Assembly (NCBI GenBank): GCA_036489905.1 | Contig: DASXEX010000039.1 | Location: forward strand, 1-21,029 | Direction of reading: 5' to 3' | DNA: 21,029 bases | Source: JAICLK01 sp036489905 | GTDB taxonomy: Bacteria; Patescibacteriota; Saccharimonadia; Saccharimonadales; UBA4665 | In this document: positions 7,122 through 14,259 of the stretch, in pieces | Layout: each line of letters opens with the position of its first letter | Position numbering within the stretch: position 1 is the stretch's first letter | The notes under the pieces: generated by a model | What the model was told of the DNA's origin: nothing | The model's database searches: none | The model's input: only the letters and a program-made list of their open reading frames with translations | Program-made: the position numbers and the translations under genes

Positions 7122-8281
7122 AAAAAGCCACGCTGGAACAAAGGCTGCTGGCAAGCCGGCCGGCAGATACCACCAATCACGCTTTCGTTACGCGAACGAT
7201 GGATGCAGTTCGCATCGCTCGAGGTAATGAAACTTTTAGCGACATTCTGCGTACAACAAATGCAACTAAAAAGGAGCATTTGTTTATGAAACTTCGACAC
7301 CTTCCGCGATTCGCGGCTATCAGCATCATCATAGCCGGCCTGGCCGCCGTTTCCGGCACCGCGTATGCGGCTTATCAATTGTGGCTAAAGCCGACGGCAA
7401 CTGTACAGTCGAGCAGCCATAATCAGGCGCTCATTAAATTGCGTAACTGTGAGCAGTACGGCGGCAACACTGGCTTACACGTTGTTATCAACAAAAGCAG
7501 CGGGCTGAGCGCGGCCGAAACGGCCAAATATATTCAGGCGAATTGCGAGATAAACGCCGTACAATCCTGGGCAATGGCGACGTTTCAGGGCAAAGTAAAA
7601 GCCGCGAGCGACATTTTACTTCCCTACAGCATTCAAGCCGTGCAGGGCAACGCGATAACATTGCACGATGGCAGCGCTTTGCAACACATCCAGGTGAACA
7701 GCCAAACGATCTACGCGGCCAACGGCGCGCTCGTTACTAAAAAAGCCATTGCGGCCGGCGATACCGTCGCGTATGTGGTGGACGAGAAGGATGGTGCGCT
7801 CGTCCGGGCGATCGTCAAACTCAATCTGCCGTTCAAGTACTACTCCTCAAACTCCGATGCAAACGCATTCTTTGTCCGCAATACATGTAGCGGCGACCCG
7901 CAAGCTTGGTGTGTCAATGCGGACAGTCTTGATGTGCTGCATTCCGGCGAAGCTGGTGCAAATCCTTCCGCGACCGGCAACTGGTATGAAATCCAGGGCG
8001 CGCTCGTCAGCCACTCAGCCACGGCGTTCACCATCAAAGACACCAGCGGCGTCACGCACATCATTCCGACGACGAGCAACATAATCGCCACTTTCAATGC
8101 CGGCAACACCTACGGGAACATCAGCATAAACACCGACGATGTGTTGGACGTCACGTACCGCCAGCCGACAACAGCCAACCATGGCGTAGTGCGAGCAAAC
8201 CAAGTGGAATCCGTCGAGCTGCTCATGTCGAAAATCAGTAAGCAATCAGGCCCGACAAACAGCCAAAAGTACCACTATTAA
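7118..8281 (+). CDS. Membrane-anchored probable anti-sigma factor
   Basis: A 387-residue protein encoded directly after, and overlapping, an ECF sigma gene. About 60 N-terminal cytoplasmic residues, mostly helical (LEQRLLASRP, then TMDAVRIARG), are of the length expected for a sigma-binding segment. One transmembrane helix follows at about 64-88, then an external domain of about 300 residues. That domain seems to hold two similar beta-rich modules, near 165-230 (VQGNAITLHDGSALQHIQV, TVAYVVDEKDGA) and near 285-365 (IQGALVSHSATAFTIKD, DDVLDVTYRQ), reminiscent of OB/DUF5666-like folds. It has cysteines in pairs. The anti-sigma role rests on position and topology, since no zinc HxxxCxxC motif is present. 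An internal in-frame start exists at Met57. Confidence 0.75.
   Translation: MKKATLEQRLLASRPADTTNHAFVTRTMDAVRIARGNETFSDILRTTNATKKEHLFMKLRHLPRFAAISIIIAGLAAVSGTAYAAYQLWLKPTATVQSSSHNQALIKLRNCEQYGGNTGLHVVINKSSGLSAAETAKYIQANCEINAVQSWAMATFQGKVKAASDILLPYSIQAVQGNAITLHDGSALQHIQVNSQTIYAANGALVTKKAIAAGDTVAYVVDEKDGALVRAIVKLNLPFKYYSSNSDANAFFVRNTCSGDPQAWCVNADSLDVLHSGEAGANPSATGNWYEIQGALVSHSATAFTIKDTSGVTHIIPTTSNIIATFNAGNTYGNISINTDDVLDVTYRQPTTANHGVVRANQVESVELLMSKISKQSGPTNSQKYHY
7271..7276 (+). promoter_or_regulatory. Internal ribosome binding site within the anti-sigma gene
   Basis: AAGGAG, 9 bases before an in-frame ATG at 7286 (Met57). As strong as the site used for the full-length start. Initiation here would yield a protein starting just before the transmembrane helix and lacking the presumed sigma-binding segment. 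Confidence 0.55.
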
Positions 8282-8300
8282 TCGACTTCAGAGCTTGGTG

Positions 8301-8329
8301 TTGATTGTTCCTATACAATCGCTGATACT
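8301..8329 (+). promoter_or_regulatory. Promoter of the murC-like gene (leaderless)
   Basis: TTGATT (8301-8306), a 17-base spacer and GATACT (8324-8329), ending 7 bases before the ATG. No ribosome site is present. An alternative TACAAT lies at 8313-8318. Confidence 0.5.
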
Positions 8330-8336
8330 TAAAGCT

Positions 8337-9632
8337 ATGCATGTTTTCTTTTCTGGGATTGGCGGGGCGGGGATTGGGCCGCTGGCGCTGATCGCGCATC
8401 AGGCCGGGTTTGAAGTTTCCGGGTCGGACAAGCAGGATTCGCAATATATTCAATATCTGAAAAAGCACGGCATTGCCGATATTAACATCGGACAAACGCG
8501 CGAAAATATTGCCAAAGTCTACGAAGCCGAGCCGATTGATTGGTACGTTTATTCTTCCGCCGTGCTCATCGAAAATCCGGGTGCGCCGGAGTTCGCCTTC
8601 TGCCGCGAACAAAATATCAAAATGACCAAGCGCGACGAATTTATAAATCTCATCCTGAAAGAGAAAAATCTGAAGCTTATCGCCGTCGCCGGCACGCACG
8701 GCAAAACCACCACGACCGCAATGACAATTTGGTTATTCAAGCAACTGAAAATTCCGGTGAGTTATTCGGTCGGAGGCAAAATTCCTTTCGGTGCAATGGG
8801 GCAAGTTGAGGCAGGCAGCGAATATTTCGTCTACGAAGCCGACGAATTCGACCGCAATTTTTTGAGCTTTCATCCGCACCTGGCCGTAATCACTGGCATC
8901 GACTGGGATCACCCCGACATTTACCCGACACGCGAAAGTTACAACGAAGCCTTCCGTGAGTTTCTAGGCCAAAGCCAACGAGCCGTATTGTGGCGGCAAG
9001 ATCTGCCGCGACTTGCCATTGAAGCAAGCTCGAAACAACATGTGGTCGACGAAGACGATACTGATATCAACTCTAAGCTCACGCTTCCCGGGCTCGTAAA
9101 TCGCCAGAACGCTTGGGAAGTCGCGCAGGCGGTGCAATGGCTCACCGCCAAACCGCTCGGCGAACTCATCGCGCATCTTGACAAATTTCCCGGCGTATCG
9201 CGCCGCTTTGAGCAAATCGCGCCGAACTTGTACACCGACTACGCGCACACGCCGTCAAAAATTCGCGGCGCGTTGCAGCTCGCACATGAGGTCGCCAGCG
9301 ATAACGTGGTGGTTGTGTATGAAGGCTTGCACAACACGCGGCAGCATTTTATAAAGGACGACCTCAGACATTTGTTTGATGAAGTGAAAAAACTCTACGT
9401 CGTCCCAAGTTACCTGGCACGCGAAGACAAAAACTTGCCGCTGCTTTTGCCCGCCGACTTACGAGATTTGCTTGACACCGAAACCCAAACTAAAACCGAG
9501 CCGGCTAATCTCAACGTCACCCTAAAATCAAATATCCGAACCCACCTCACCCAAAACGACCTGGTTCTCTGCCTAAGCGCCGGCGGCGGCCACAGCCTCG
9601 ACGAGTGGCTGCGCCGGGAATTCGCTACCTGA
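8337..9632 (+). CDS. murC: UDP-N-acetylmuramate--L-alanine ligase (MurC-type Mur ligase)
   Basis: Cytoplasmic ATP-dependent ligase adding the first amino acid of the peptidoglycan stem peptide. The 431 residues are slightly short for MurC (about 450-490), as in other reduced genomes. N-terminal UDP-binding motif SGIGGAGIGPLA (6-17); central ATPase with AVAGTHGKTTTTAM (116-129), YEADEFDRNF and VITGIDWDHPDIYPT; and C-terminal domain beginning with DYAHTPSKIRGAL. The VVVVYEGLHNTRQHF segment stands where MurC/Mpl proteins have 'FQPHRYTRT' or 'FEPRSNT'. Mpl (the tripeptide-recycling ligase) is a possible alternative. The start at 8337 is preferred over 8295 because GIGGxG normally begins within the first ten residues. 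It lies 55 bases after the anti-sigma gene with its own promoter. Confidence 0.85.
   Translation: MHVFFSGIGGAGIGPLALIAHQAGFEVSGSDKQDSQYIQYLKKHGIADINIGQTRENIAKVYEAEPIDWYVYSSAVLIENPGAPEFAFCREQNIKMTKRDEFINLILKEKNLKLIAVAGTHGKTTTTAMTIWLFKQLKIPVSYSVGGKIPFGAMGQVEAGSEYFVYEADEFDRNFLSFHPHLAVITGIDWDHPDIYPTRESYNEAFREFLGQSQRAVLWRQDLPRLAIEASSKQHVVDEDDTDINSKLTLPGLVNRQNAWEVAQAVQWLTAKPLGELIAHLDKFPGVSRRFEQIAPNLYTDYAHTPSKIRGALQLAHEVASDNVVVVYEGLHNTRQHFIKDDLRHLFDEVKKLYVVPSYLAREDKNLPLLLPADLRDLLDTETQTKTEPANLNVTLKSNIRTHLTQNDLVLCLSAGGGHSLDEWLRREFAT
9391..9472 (+). repeat. Direct repeat, copy 1 (inside murC)
   Basis: 82 bases coding for the LYVVPSYLAREDKNLP region of MurC. 74 of 82 bases are identical, without gaps, to 11421-11502. 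This is the source copy because it lies in the intact reading frame. Confidence 0.85.
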
Positions 9633-9645
9633 CTGCCCGAAGTCC

Positions 9646-9674
9646 TCATCCCACGCAGGCGGGCGGGAATCTAG
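9646..9674. repeat. Possible REP-like palindromic element
   Basis: TCATCCCACGCAGGCGGG followed by CGGGAATCTAG resembles, with changes, the widespread short GC-rich palindrome of the 'ATTCCCGC..GCGGGAAT' kind. It lies in the 69-base gap between two converging stop codons, where such elements often sit and may help end transcription. The pairing is imperfect. Confidence 0.35.
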
Positions 9675-9701
9675 TCGGAAAATTCTTTACTATTCTGTTG
9701 C

Positions 9702-11345
9702 TTAACGCACGAAGGCGATAAATAGCAGCATCGCCAGAACAAGGATTACCGCGCCAATGGCGACGGGCTTGGCGATGCTGGCACGATTAGCTGATTTTTG
9801 GTCCTGCTGAGCGGCGGCTAGCACTACCGCTCGAGCTGGCGAATCGGCAGCCTGATGTGTGCCGAGCAGGCCACGCTCCGCACCGGCACCGCGGCGAGTC
9901 TGGGCGGCCTTGCCGGTTGGCTCACCGAACAGGTATTCGTGATTGCGTTCGCGGCGCAGCGTGTCAGCGTAAGCCGAAGTGTCGCTCAATTCAGGTGGGC
10001 GCTGCTCGCCCGTTCCGGCAGTCGCTTCGTTAGCGTTGAGGGCATCACGAAGTTCGAGATTTTGCTTAATGGCCTGTCCATGTTCGCGATTATTTTGGAG
10101 CTGGCGAGCCACTTCTTGTTCGGTTTTCGGTTGTGCAGCCGAAGTTCCAGCATTGTGCCCCGGTCTCGCGGCAAGCTCGGCAGCGACAGCAGCACTGATG
10201 ACACCGGCACTGGCTGCAGCCTCTATAGACTCGGGCCGCGTCAATTCTGGTCGTACTTGGTGCAGCTGCTCACCAGTTACATGTTGTGCGGCGGCCAAGC
10301 CTTCGAGCTTGCGCTGCGTCGCCTGACGTGCAAACTGCTCACGCTGCAACGTCTCGTTGGTCCTATTTAGCACTCCGCTTTGTTTGTTGAGCTGCCGCTT
10401 GAGTTTCTTGTCACGATGTTTGGCCGTAAAATGTTCGAGTACCAAGCCGAGGCCCAGAACCCCGACCGCGCCGGCCAAGCCAGTCTCGCGAGCGGTGTGT
10501 CTGAGTGAGTCCAATTTCTGATGCGCCTCAAGTGCGCTCAGGCCGGCCGCAGCCGCCAAACCACCGGCCGGCGCTTCCCAAGGATTGTGTCCGCTGTCAT
10601 CCCACGCGCCTTCGGCAGTCGGTGGAAAGGGCGGCAATCCTTCGCCGCCGCCATCGACTGCAACCGGTGGCATACCCGGAGCTTGTTCTCGAAAGTTTAC
10701 CCATCCCGGATCTTCACCGGTGGCTTGCTCAGCCATGTAACGGAACACTTCGTCGTTGGATGGACGTCCGACCGTCGCAACCGGCTGCGACGCTTCGGGC
10801 GTATCTGTCGCCGGCAAGTTGGCAAGCTCGGGAGATTCGTTGACGATTGGTGACGGCTCGAGTTTAGTTATCGGTTTTTCGGCAGGTTTGCTGGCTTGCA
10901 GTTTATGCTCGCCTTCTTTTTTCGTGTCTGATGATTCATCAGACTCATCGTCGCCACCAAATTTCTCTACATCGAGCCCATGCAAGTGTTGTATAGCCTG
11001 GGCTTCCGCCGCTGCCATGGCCGCCAGTTCTTCAGTCGAAGTTTGCCGCCATGCCTTTTCGTGTCCAAGCTCTACCCACTCATCCTGCGCGACCCCAACG
11101 TAAGCCTGCGACTCTTCGAAACTTTCTTTCTTCGGCTCAGTCTTTTCCGGCTCTTTCAGCTTGCCACTATCAATCGGCTTCGAACGTGAAAAATCTTTGC
11201 CGAATTTCAATGGCGTGTCGCCCCGCGGCAATGGTTGCTTTGTCGCTTCGAATGGTAACCGACGGCGTTTTTTCTTATCCTTGTCACCTTCATCTTTGCC
11301 GCCACCAGCACCAGGCTCAAAATTATGTGGAAATGATTCTGTCAT
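9702..11345 (-). CDS. Long low-complexity protein with C-terminal membrane anchor, unknown function
   Basis: A 547-residue protein, mostly predicted disordered. The N-terminal ~230 residues are highly charged and Pro/Glu/Lys-rich, starting with a Gly/Asp/Lys patch including KDKKKRRRLPF. A Gly/Ala-rich weakly hydrophobic stretch follows at about 262-310 (GLAAAAGLSALEAH; GLAGAVGVLGLGLVLEHF). A coiled-coil-like Gln/Arg/Glu-rich segment runs through about 310-480. A transmembrane helix sits at the very end (about 527-545, AIGAVILVLAMLLFIAFV) with one residue after it. This is a tail-anchored topology with the bulk probably cytoplasmic, since basic residues precede the helix. I recall proteins of similar make-up in Saccharibacteria but no function. 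Scaffold or envelope-linked roles are speculation. The start has a weak TTGGA site. Confidence 0.72.
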   Translation of the reverse strand: MTESFPHNFEPGAGGGKDEGDKDKKKRRRLPFEATKQPLPRGDTPLKFGKDFSRSKPIDSGKLKEPEKTEPKKESFEESQAYVGVAQDEWVELGHEKAWRQTSTEELAAMAAAEAQAIQHLHGLDVEKFGGDDESDESSDTKKEGEHKLQASKPAEKPITKLEPSPIVNESPELANLPATDTPEASQPVATVGRPSNDEVFRYMAEQATGEDPGWVNFREQAPGMPPVAVDGGGEGLPPFPPTAEGAWDDSGHNPWEAPAGGLAAAAGLSALEAHQKLDSLRHTARETGLAGAVGVLGLGLVLEHFTAKHRDKKLKRQLNKQSGVLNRTNETLQREQFARQATQRKLEGLAAAQHVTGEQLHQVRPELTRPESIEAAASAGVISAAVAAELAARPGHNAGTSAAQPKTEQEVARQLQNNREHGQAIKQNLELRDALNANEATAGTGEQRPPELSDTSAYADTLRRERNHEYLFGEPTGKAAQTRRGAGAERGLLGTHQAADSPARAVVLAAAQQDQKSANRASIAKPVAIGAVILVLAMLLFIAFVR

Positions 11346-11382
11346 ATTTATCCAATGTTAAGACCTAAGACCGAACTTTCGT

Positions 11383-11388
11383 ATTATA
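11383..11388 (-). promoter_or_regulatory. -10 box of the tail-anchored protein gene
   Basis: A consensus TATAAT on the minus strand, 37 bases before the ATG at 11345. This is one of the few genes here with a true leader. The -35 region is weak. It shares the 11346-11513 gap with the divergent HD-hydrolase promoter and the murC-derived repeat. Confidence 0.5.
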
Positions 11389-11420
11389 GCGGCAAATCAT
11401 CGTGACTAAAACTTTACATC

Positions 11421-11502
11421 AACTCTGCGTCGTCCCAAGTTACCTGGCACACGAAGACAAAAACTTGCCGCTGCTTTCGGTCGCTGCTTTACGAGATTTG
11501 CT
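11421..11502 (+). repeat. Direct repeat, copy 2: duplicated murC fragment upstream of the HD gene
   Basis: Same orientation as murC, 8 mismatches in 82 bases to 9391-9472, no gaps. It can still be read in the MurC frame (VVPSYLAHEDKNLP), running to a TAA at 11517-11519, but several changes alter amino acids, so it is not under MurC-like constraint. Its end abuts the TATACT box that drives the next gene. Confidence 0.85.
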
Positions 11503-11507
11503 ATACT
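11502..11507 (+). promoter_or_regulatory. Extended -10 promoter of the HD hydrolase gene (leaderless)
   Basis: TGC-TATACT ends 6 bases before the ATG at 11514. No -35 match and no ribosome site. The same TGCTATACT-N6-ATG arrangement occurs at 15479-15484 on the minus strand. Confidence 0.6.
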
Positions 11508-11513
11508 TACCCC

Positions 11514-12116
11514 ATGAGTAAAAACCTGGAACAAGACGTCAATTTTTTATTTGAGATGGGCAATATCCGTCATATTCAGCGGATGTGGCAGCGCTTTAAC
11601 ACTCCACAACTGGCCAACCTCGCCGAACACCATTTCCGGGTGTTTTGGATCGCGCTCGTCATCGCGAGTCGCGAGGGAAATGCTGATACCGGCAAAATTG
11701 CCAAAATGGCAATCCTCCACGACATTGCCGAGAGCCGTACAGGAGATGTCGATCTTCTGTCGAGGCAATATGTCGAACGGAATGAAGAGCTTGGCATTCA
11801 GGATATCCTGGAAGGCACGGAACTGGAGAAGGAGTTCTACGCACTTTGGCAGGAGTACGAAGCGCGCGATTCGCTCGAGGCAAAGATCGTCAAGGATGCC
11901 GACAACCTCGACGTTGACTTTGAACTCACGGAACAGGCGGCAACCGGCTCAACATTGTCCGCTAACACGCACGAGACTCGTGAGTTTGTAGCGGCGAACA
12001 AGCTCTACACGAAGACCGCAAGAGAACTATACTCGCAGCTCAAAGAGGCAAACCCCCATGCGTGGTGGCGCGATAGTCGTCGCAATCGACGCAATAGTGG
12101 CAACTGGCGCAAGTAA
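11514..12116 (+). CDS. HD-domain phosphohydrolase, YfbR/HDDC2-like 5'-deoxynucleotidase
   Basis: A 200-residue HD-superfamily protein. Members of the YfbR/HDDC2 group remove phosphate from (deoxy)nucleoside monophosphates using a divalent metal. The metal ligands are visible in order: EHHFRV (His39 or His40), LHDIAES (His69-Asp70, with Glu73), and KDADNLD (Asp128/Asp130). The spacing fits the HD_3-type domain. The last 20 residues (HAWWRDSRRNRRNSGNWRK) are unusually basic and aromatic, and could bind nucleic acid or be an unconserved tail. The gene stands alone, with a leaderless promoter built next to the duplicated murC fragment. Substrate prediction is by family only. Confidence 0.82.
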   Translation: MSKNLEQDVNFLFEMGNIRHIQRMWQRFNTPQLANLAEHHFRVFWIALVIASREGNADTGKIAKMAILHDIAESRTGDVDLLSRQYVERNEELGIQDILEGTELEKEFYALWQEYEARDSLEAKIVKDADNLDVDFELTEQAATGSTLSANTHETREFVAANKLYTKTARELYSQLKEANPHAWWRDSRRNRRNSGNWRK

Positions 12117-12127
12117 CAAGCGCTTTT

Positions 12128-12165
12128 AGGCGGGTGGTAGTGAGTTCCTAGTTCCTACCACGCCT
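12128..12165 (+). terminator. Hairpin after the HD hydrolase gene
   Basis: The stem AGGCG-(GG)-TGGTAG pairs with CTACCACGCCT across a 14-base loop, with a two-base bulge, starting 12 bases after the stop. No T-run follows (TACTAATAAC), so termination is uncertain. Confidence 0.4.
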
Positions 12166-12208
12166 TACTAATAACCTGTTAAGTTGTATACTTGCCGGCG
12201 CCGCTTGT

Positions 12209-12214
12209 TATACT
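12209..12214 (+). promoter_or_regulatory. Extended -10 promoter remaining upstream of the broken gene
   Basis: TGT-TATACT ends 10 bases before the ATG at 12225. A second similar box, TTGTATACTT, lies at about 12184-12193. The promoter seems intact although the gene behind it is not. Confidence 0.5.
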
Positions 12215-12224
12215 AAAAGTCAGC

Positions 12225-13053
12225 ATGCAGCCTGTGCCGCGCGAACGGATCTACGATTTATACTGGTACTTCGCTGCCGAGCGACAGCGCATTTTTACGA
12301 GTCGGATCATGGGCAAGCAAGCGCTGTGGACGGACGATCCGATTCTGGCCGAGTATAAATTTTGCAACGTCTACCGCGGACGTACTTTTTCGTATCTTGG
12401 CATTCCGCATATTCAGCCGTAATGAGACATGGGTGGCGATTGTCGCTTTTCTGGGACGGCAACCAACTATCGACGACCTGCGCCACTCTTTCGAGCAGGC
12501 GGTCGAATTTGCGCGCCAGCAACACGGAAAACTCTACACCGGCGCGTCCATCCTGTGCGCCAACAAAGCCTACGGCTTTAGTGAAAAGTACCGCAATCAC
12601 GTCGCGCTGTTTCGCCACATGTTTGGACCGGCTCGGCGAGAAACTGCTGAGTGCCGACAGCCTTGCTGCAATGTATCAGCTACTGCATTCATATCCGCTG
12701 ATGGGCGATTTTATGTCCTACCAGGTTGCTATCGACCTCAATTATTCACCTTTCGTCAACTTCAGCGAAAACGATTTCGTCATAGCCGGCCCGGGCACAG
12801 CGGGGTATTCGAAAAATCTTTAGCTTAACCGGCAAGATGAGTAATGAAGACATTATATATTTGATAGTCGAACGCCAAGACGAAGCATTTGCCAGACTCG
12901 GCCTGGAGTTTGAAAAACCTGGGGTCGCAAACTGCATGCGATCGACTGTCAGGGCCTGTTCTGCGAAGTGGACAAATATTGCCGCGTGGCCGTCCTGAGT
13001 TAACCAGGGCTCGCAGTCGCATCAAAACGAGATACCGGCAAACTGCCACGTAG
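12225..13053 (+). pseudogene. Degraded aGPT-Pplase3/HMUDK_hel family gene (phage-type DNA thymine hypermodification)
   Basis: The family pattern can be followed through three frames. Frame one: YWYFAAERQRIF, ALWTDDPILAEYKFCNVYR (to about 12377). Frame two: FRIFSRNETW, then GFSEKYRNHVALFRHMF (about 12394-12627). Frame three: LMGDFMSYQVAIDLNYSPF, FSENDFVIAGPG (to about 12800). Frame change: GIRKIFSLTGKMSNEDI. Another change near 12920: RKLHAIDCQGLFCEVDKYCR. A last change: PELTRARSRIKTRYRQ, TAG at 13053. That makes about five frameshifts. In addition about 25-35 codons are missing after NVYR, where relatives have the 'DRVSQYLIR...LFKIF' segment. Intact relatives are helical glycosylase-like proteins linked to phage hydroxymethyluracil hypermodification. 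Sequencing error would not explain an internal deletion plus five shifts. Confidence 0.8.
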
Positions 13054-13097
13054 GCCCTCGGCCGTCATGAAAGCGCCCGGCAAATAGTAAGAAATGG

Positions 13098-13670
13098 TCA
13101 GGGAATCTTTACCGCACCTTGCCGCAAAACTTCGATGGCGTCATCAACGATTCGAATGATGGTCGATGGCGGACGGCCAGACAAATCGTCGCCATCGACG
13201 TAGAAATCAACCTGGCCGCCAAAGTATTTTTGTGCTTCGGCAATGTTGTTGGCCGGCGGTTCGCCCGGCTGGTTGGCGCTACTGGTGAGCAGCGGGCCGG
13301 TTTGCTCAAGCAACCGACGCAACGTTTCATCGGCCGGAATGCGAATGGCCAAGCCCGGCACGCCTTGACGCAGATAATCCAACTCGTCGCCAGTCGGAAT
13401 TATCACGCTCACCGCGCCCGGCCAAAATTGCTCGACCGCCTTTAGGTAGCGCCGCTTGATTCCCAAGTCTACAAGCTGGTCAATGCTGGCGGCGATAACC
13501 GTTCCGGGTTTGTGCTCGCGACTTTTAAGCGCATATAAACGTGAAACCGCCAAAGTATTGCCTGCCACAGCCGCCAATCCGTAAATCGTGTCTGTCGGCA
13601 GCACGCCCACGGCGCCGTTTTTGATAGCCGCAACCAGCGGCTCATCCTGTAATGAGTGGGAGACTTTCAT
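13098..13670 (-). CDS. tsaC: L-threonylcarbamoyladenylate synthase (TsaC/Sua5/YrdC family)
   Basis: Makes threonylcarbamoyl-AMP from threonine, bicarbonate and ATP, the first step of the t6A37 modification in ANN-decoding tRNAs. The 190 residues form a single YrdC domain without the Sua5 C-terminal extension, hence TsaC-like. Conserved blocks: GVLPTDTIYGLAA near 22, the K-x-R motif in ALKSREHKPGTV near 48, FWPGAVSVIIP, GVPGLAIRIPAD, GPLLTSSANQPGEPPA and PSTIIRIV near 170. The start at 13670 has no ribosome site but lies 8 bases after an extended -10 with a strong -35. It stands alone, convergent with the pseudogene to its left. Confidence 0.92.
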   Translation of the reverse strand: MKVSHSLQDEPLVAAIKNGAVGVLPTDTIYGLAAVAGNTLAVSRLYALKSREHKPGTVIAASIDQLVDLGIKRRYLKAVEQFWPGAVSVIIPTGDELDYLRQGVPGLAIRIPADETLRRLLEQTGPLLTSSANQPGEPPANNIAEAQKYFGGQVDFYVDGDDLSGRPPSTIIRIVDDAIEVLRQGAVKIP

Positions 13671-13678
13671 ACCAAACT

Positions 13679-13706
13679 ACAGTAGCACGCCACTTCCCGC
13701 AGTCAA
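13679..13706 (-). promoter_or_regulatory. Promoter of the tsaC-like gene (leaderless)
   Basis: TTGACT (13701-13706), a 16-base spacer and extended TGC-TACTGT (13679-13684) on the minus strand, ending 8 bases before the ATG. This is the most complete leaderless promoter in the window. Confidence 0.7.
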
Positions 13707-13732
13707 AACTACTGAAAAACTTGGATTCGAAA

Positions 13733-14194
13733 CTATTTCTTGGTGAAAGCGTAAATGGCCACCGCTACCAGCAGTACGACTATGGCAACCGCGAGTGCGA
13801 TGACGGACATCGAGGAATTACGTGGCGGCTTGGGCGGCAAGGGCGGTTGCGGAGGCAATGGATTTTGCGGGCCGCCCGGTTCGCTGCTTACCGGTGCCGA
13901 CGGCGGCATTGGCGGTTGACCGACTGGCGGTGTGGCAGGAGTTGGCGGCAGCGGAGGAACTTCGAAGGATTGCTGCGGTTCGCCAGCTGGCGGCATTGGT
14001 TCGACTTCGGGCGGAGCGGCGTCAGGTTCGGGCGACATACTTGGCAATTCGCTTGAAGCTGGCGAAGCTGAATCGGTGTCGGGCGAAGCCGGCTCGTCCT
14101 GCGACGGCTCTGGCGAAATCGGCTCGTCGTTTGCCGGTGTTATCGGCTGCTCTTGATCATCGTTTGTTGGCGATTGGGGCGTGTTTGGTTCCAT
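13733..14194 (-). CDS. Proline-rich acidic protein with C-terminal membrane anchor
   Basis: A 153-residue protein. Residues 1-125 are almost entirely Pro, Glu, Asp, Ser and Gln: an acidic first half (PSQDEPASPDTDS), then polyproline repeats such as PPLPPTPATPP and PLPPQPPLPPKPP. One transmembrane helix (about 129-149, VIALAVAIVVLLVAVAIYAF) is followed by TKK. No signal peptide is present. Either orientation is possible: the C-terminal lysines favour a cytoplasmic C-terminus, while the lack of a signal sequence favours a cytoplasmic N-terminus. Composition biased this way usually marks a spacer or cell-wall-spanning region. I do not recognise a family. No clear promoter or ribosome site is evident upstream. 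It lies 65 bases after the MutY-like gene and could be read from it. Confidence 0.68.
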   Translation of the reverse strand: MEPNTPQSPTNDDQEQPITPANDEPISPEPSQDEPASPDTDSASPASSELPSMSPEPDAAPPEVEPMPPAGEPQQSFEVPPLPPTPATPPVGQPPMPPSAPVSSEPGGPQNPLPPQPPLPPKPPRNSSMSVIALAVAIVVLLVAVAIYAFTKK

Positions 14195-14259
14195 AAACGT
14201 TATCGCTTTCTCGTAAAAATTAGTTTACTGCTTATGCTGCAATTTTAGCATAGATTGCT

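Noticed and set aside
9391..11502. The murC repeats as IS ends or attachment sites of an integrated element
   Set aside because: One copy is internal coding sequence of murC, the copies are diverged direct repeats, and no transposase or integrase lies between them.
12225..13053. Programmed ribosomal frameshifting or several small genes instead of a pseudogene
   Set aside because: About five frame changes without slippery sites, plus a missing internal segment, are better explained by decay.
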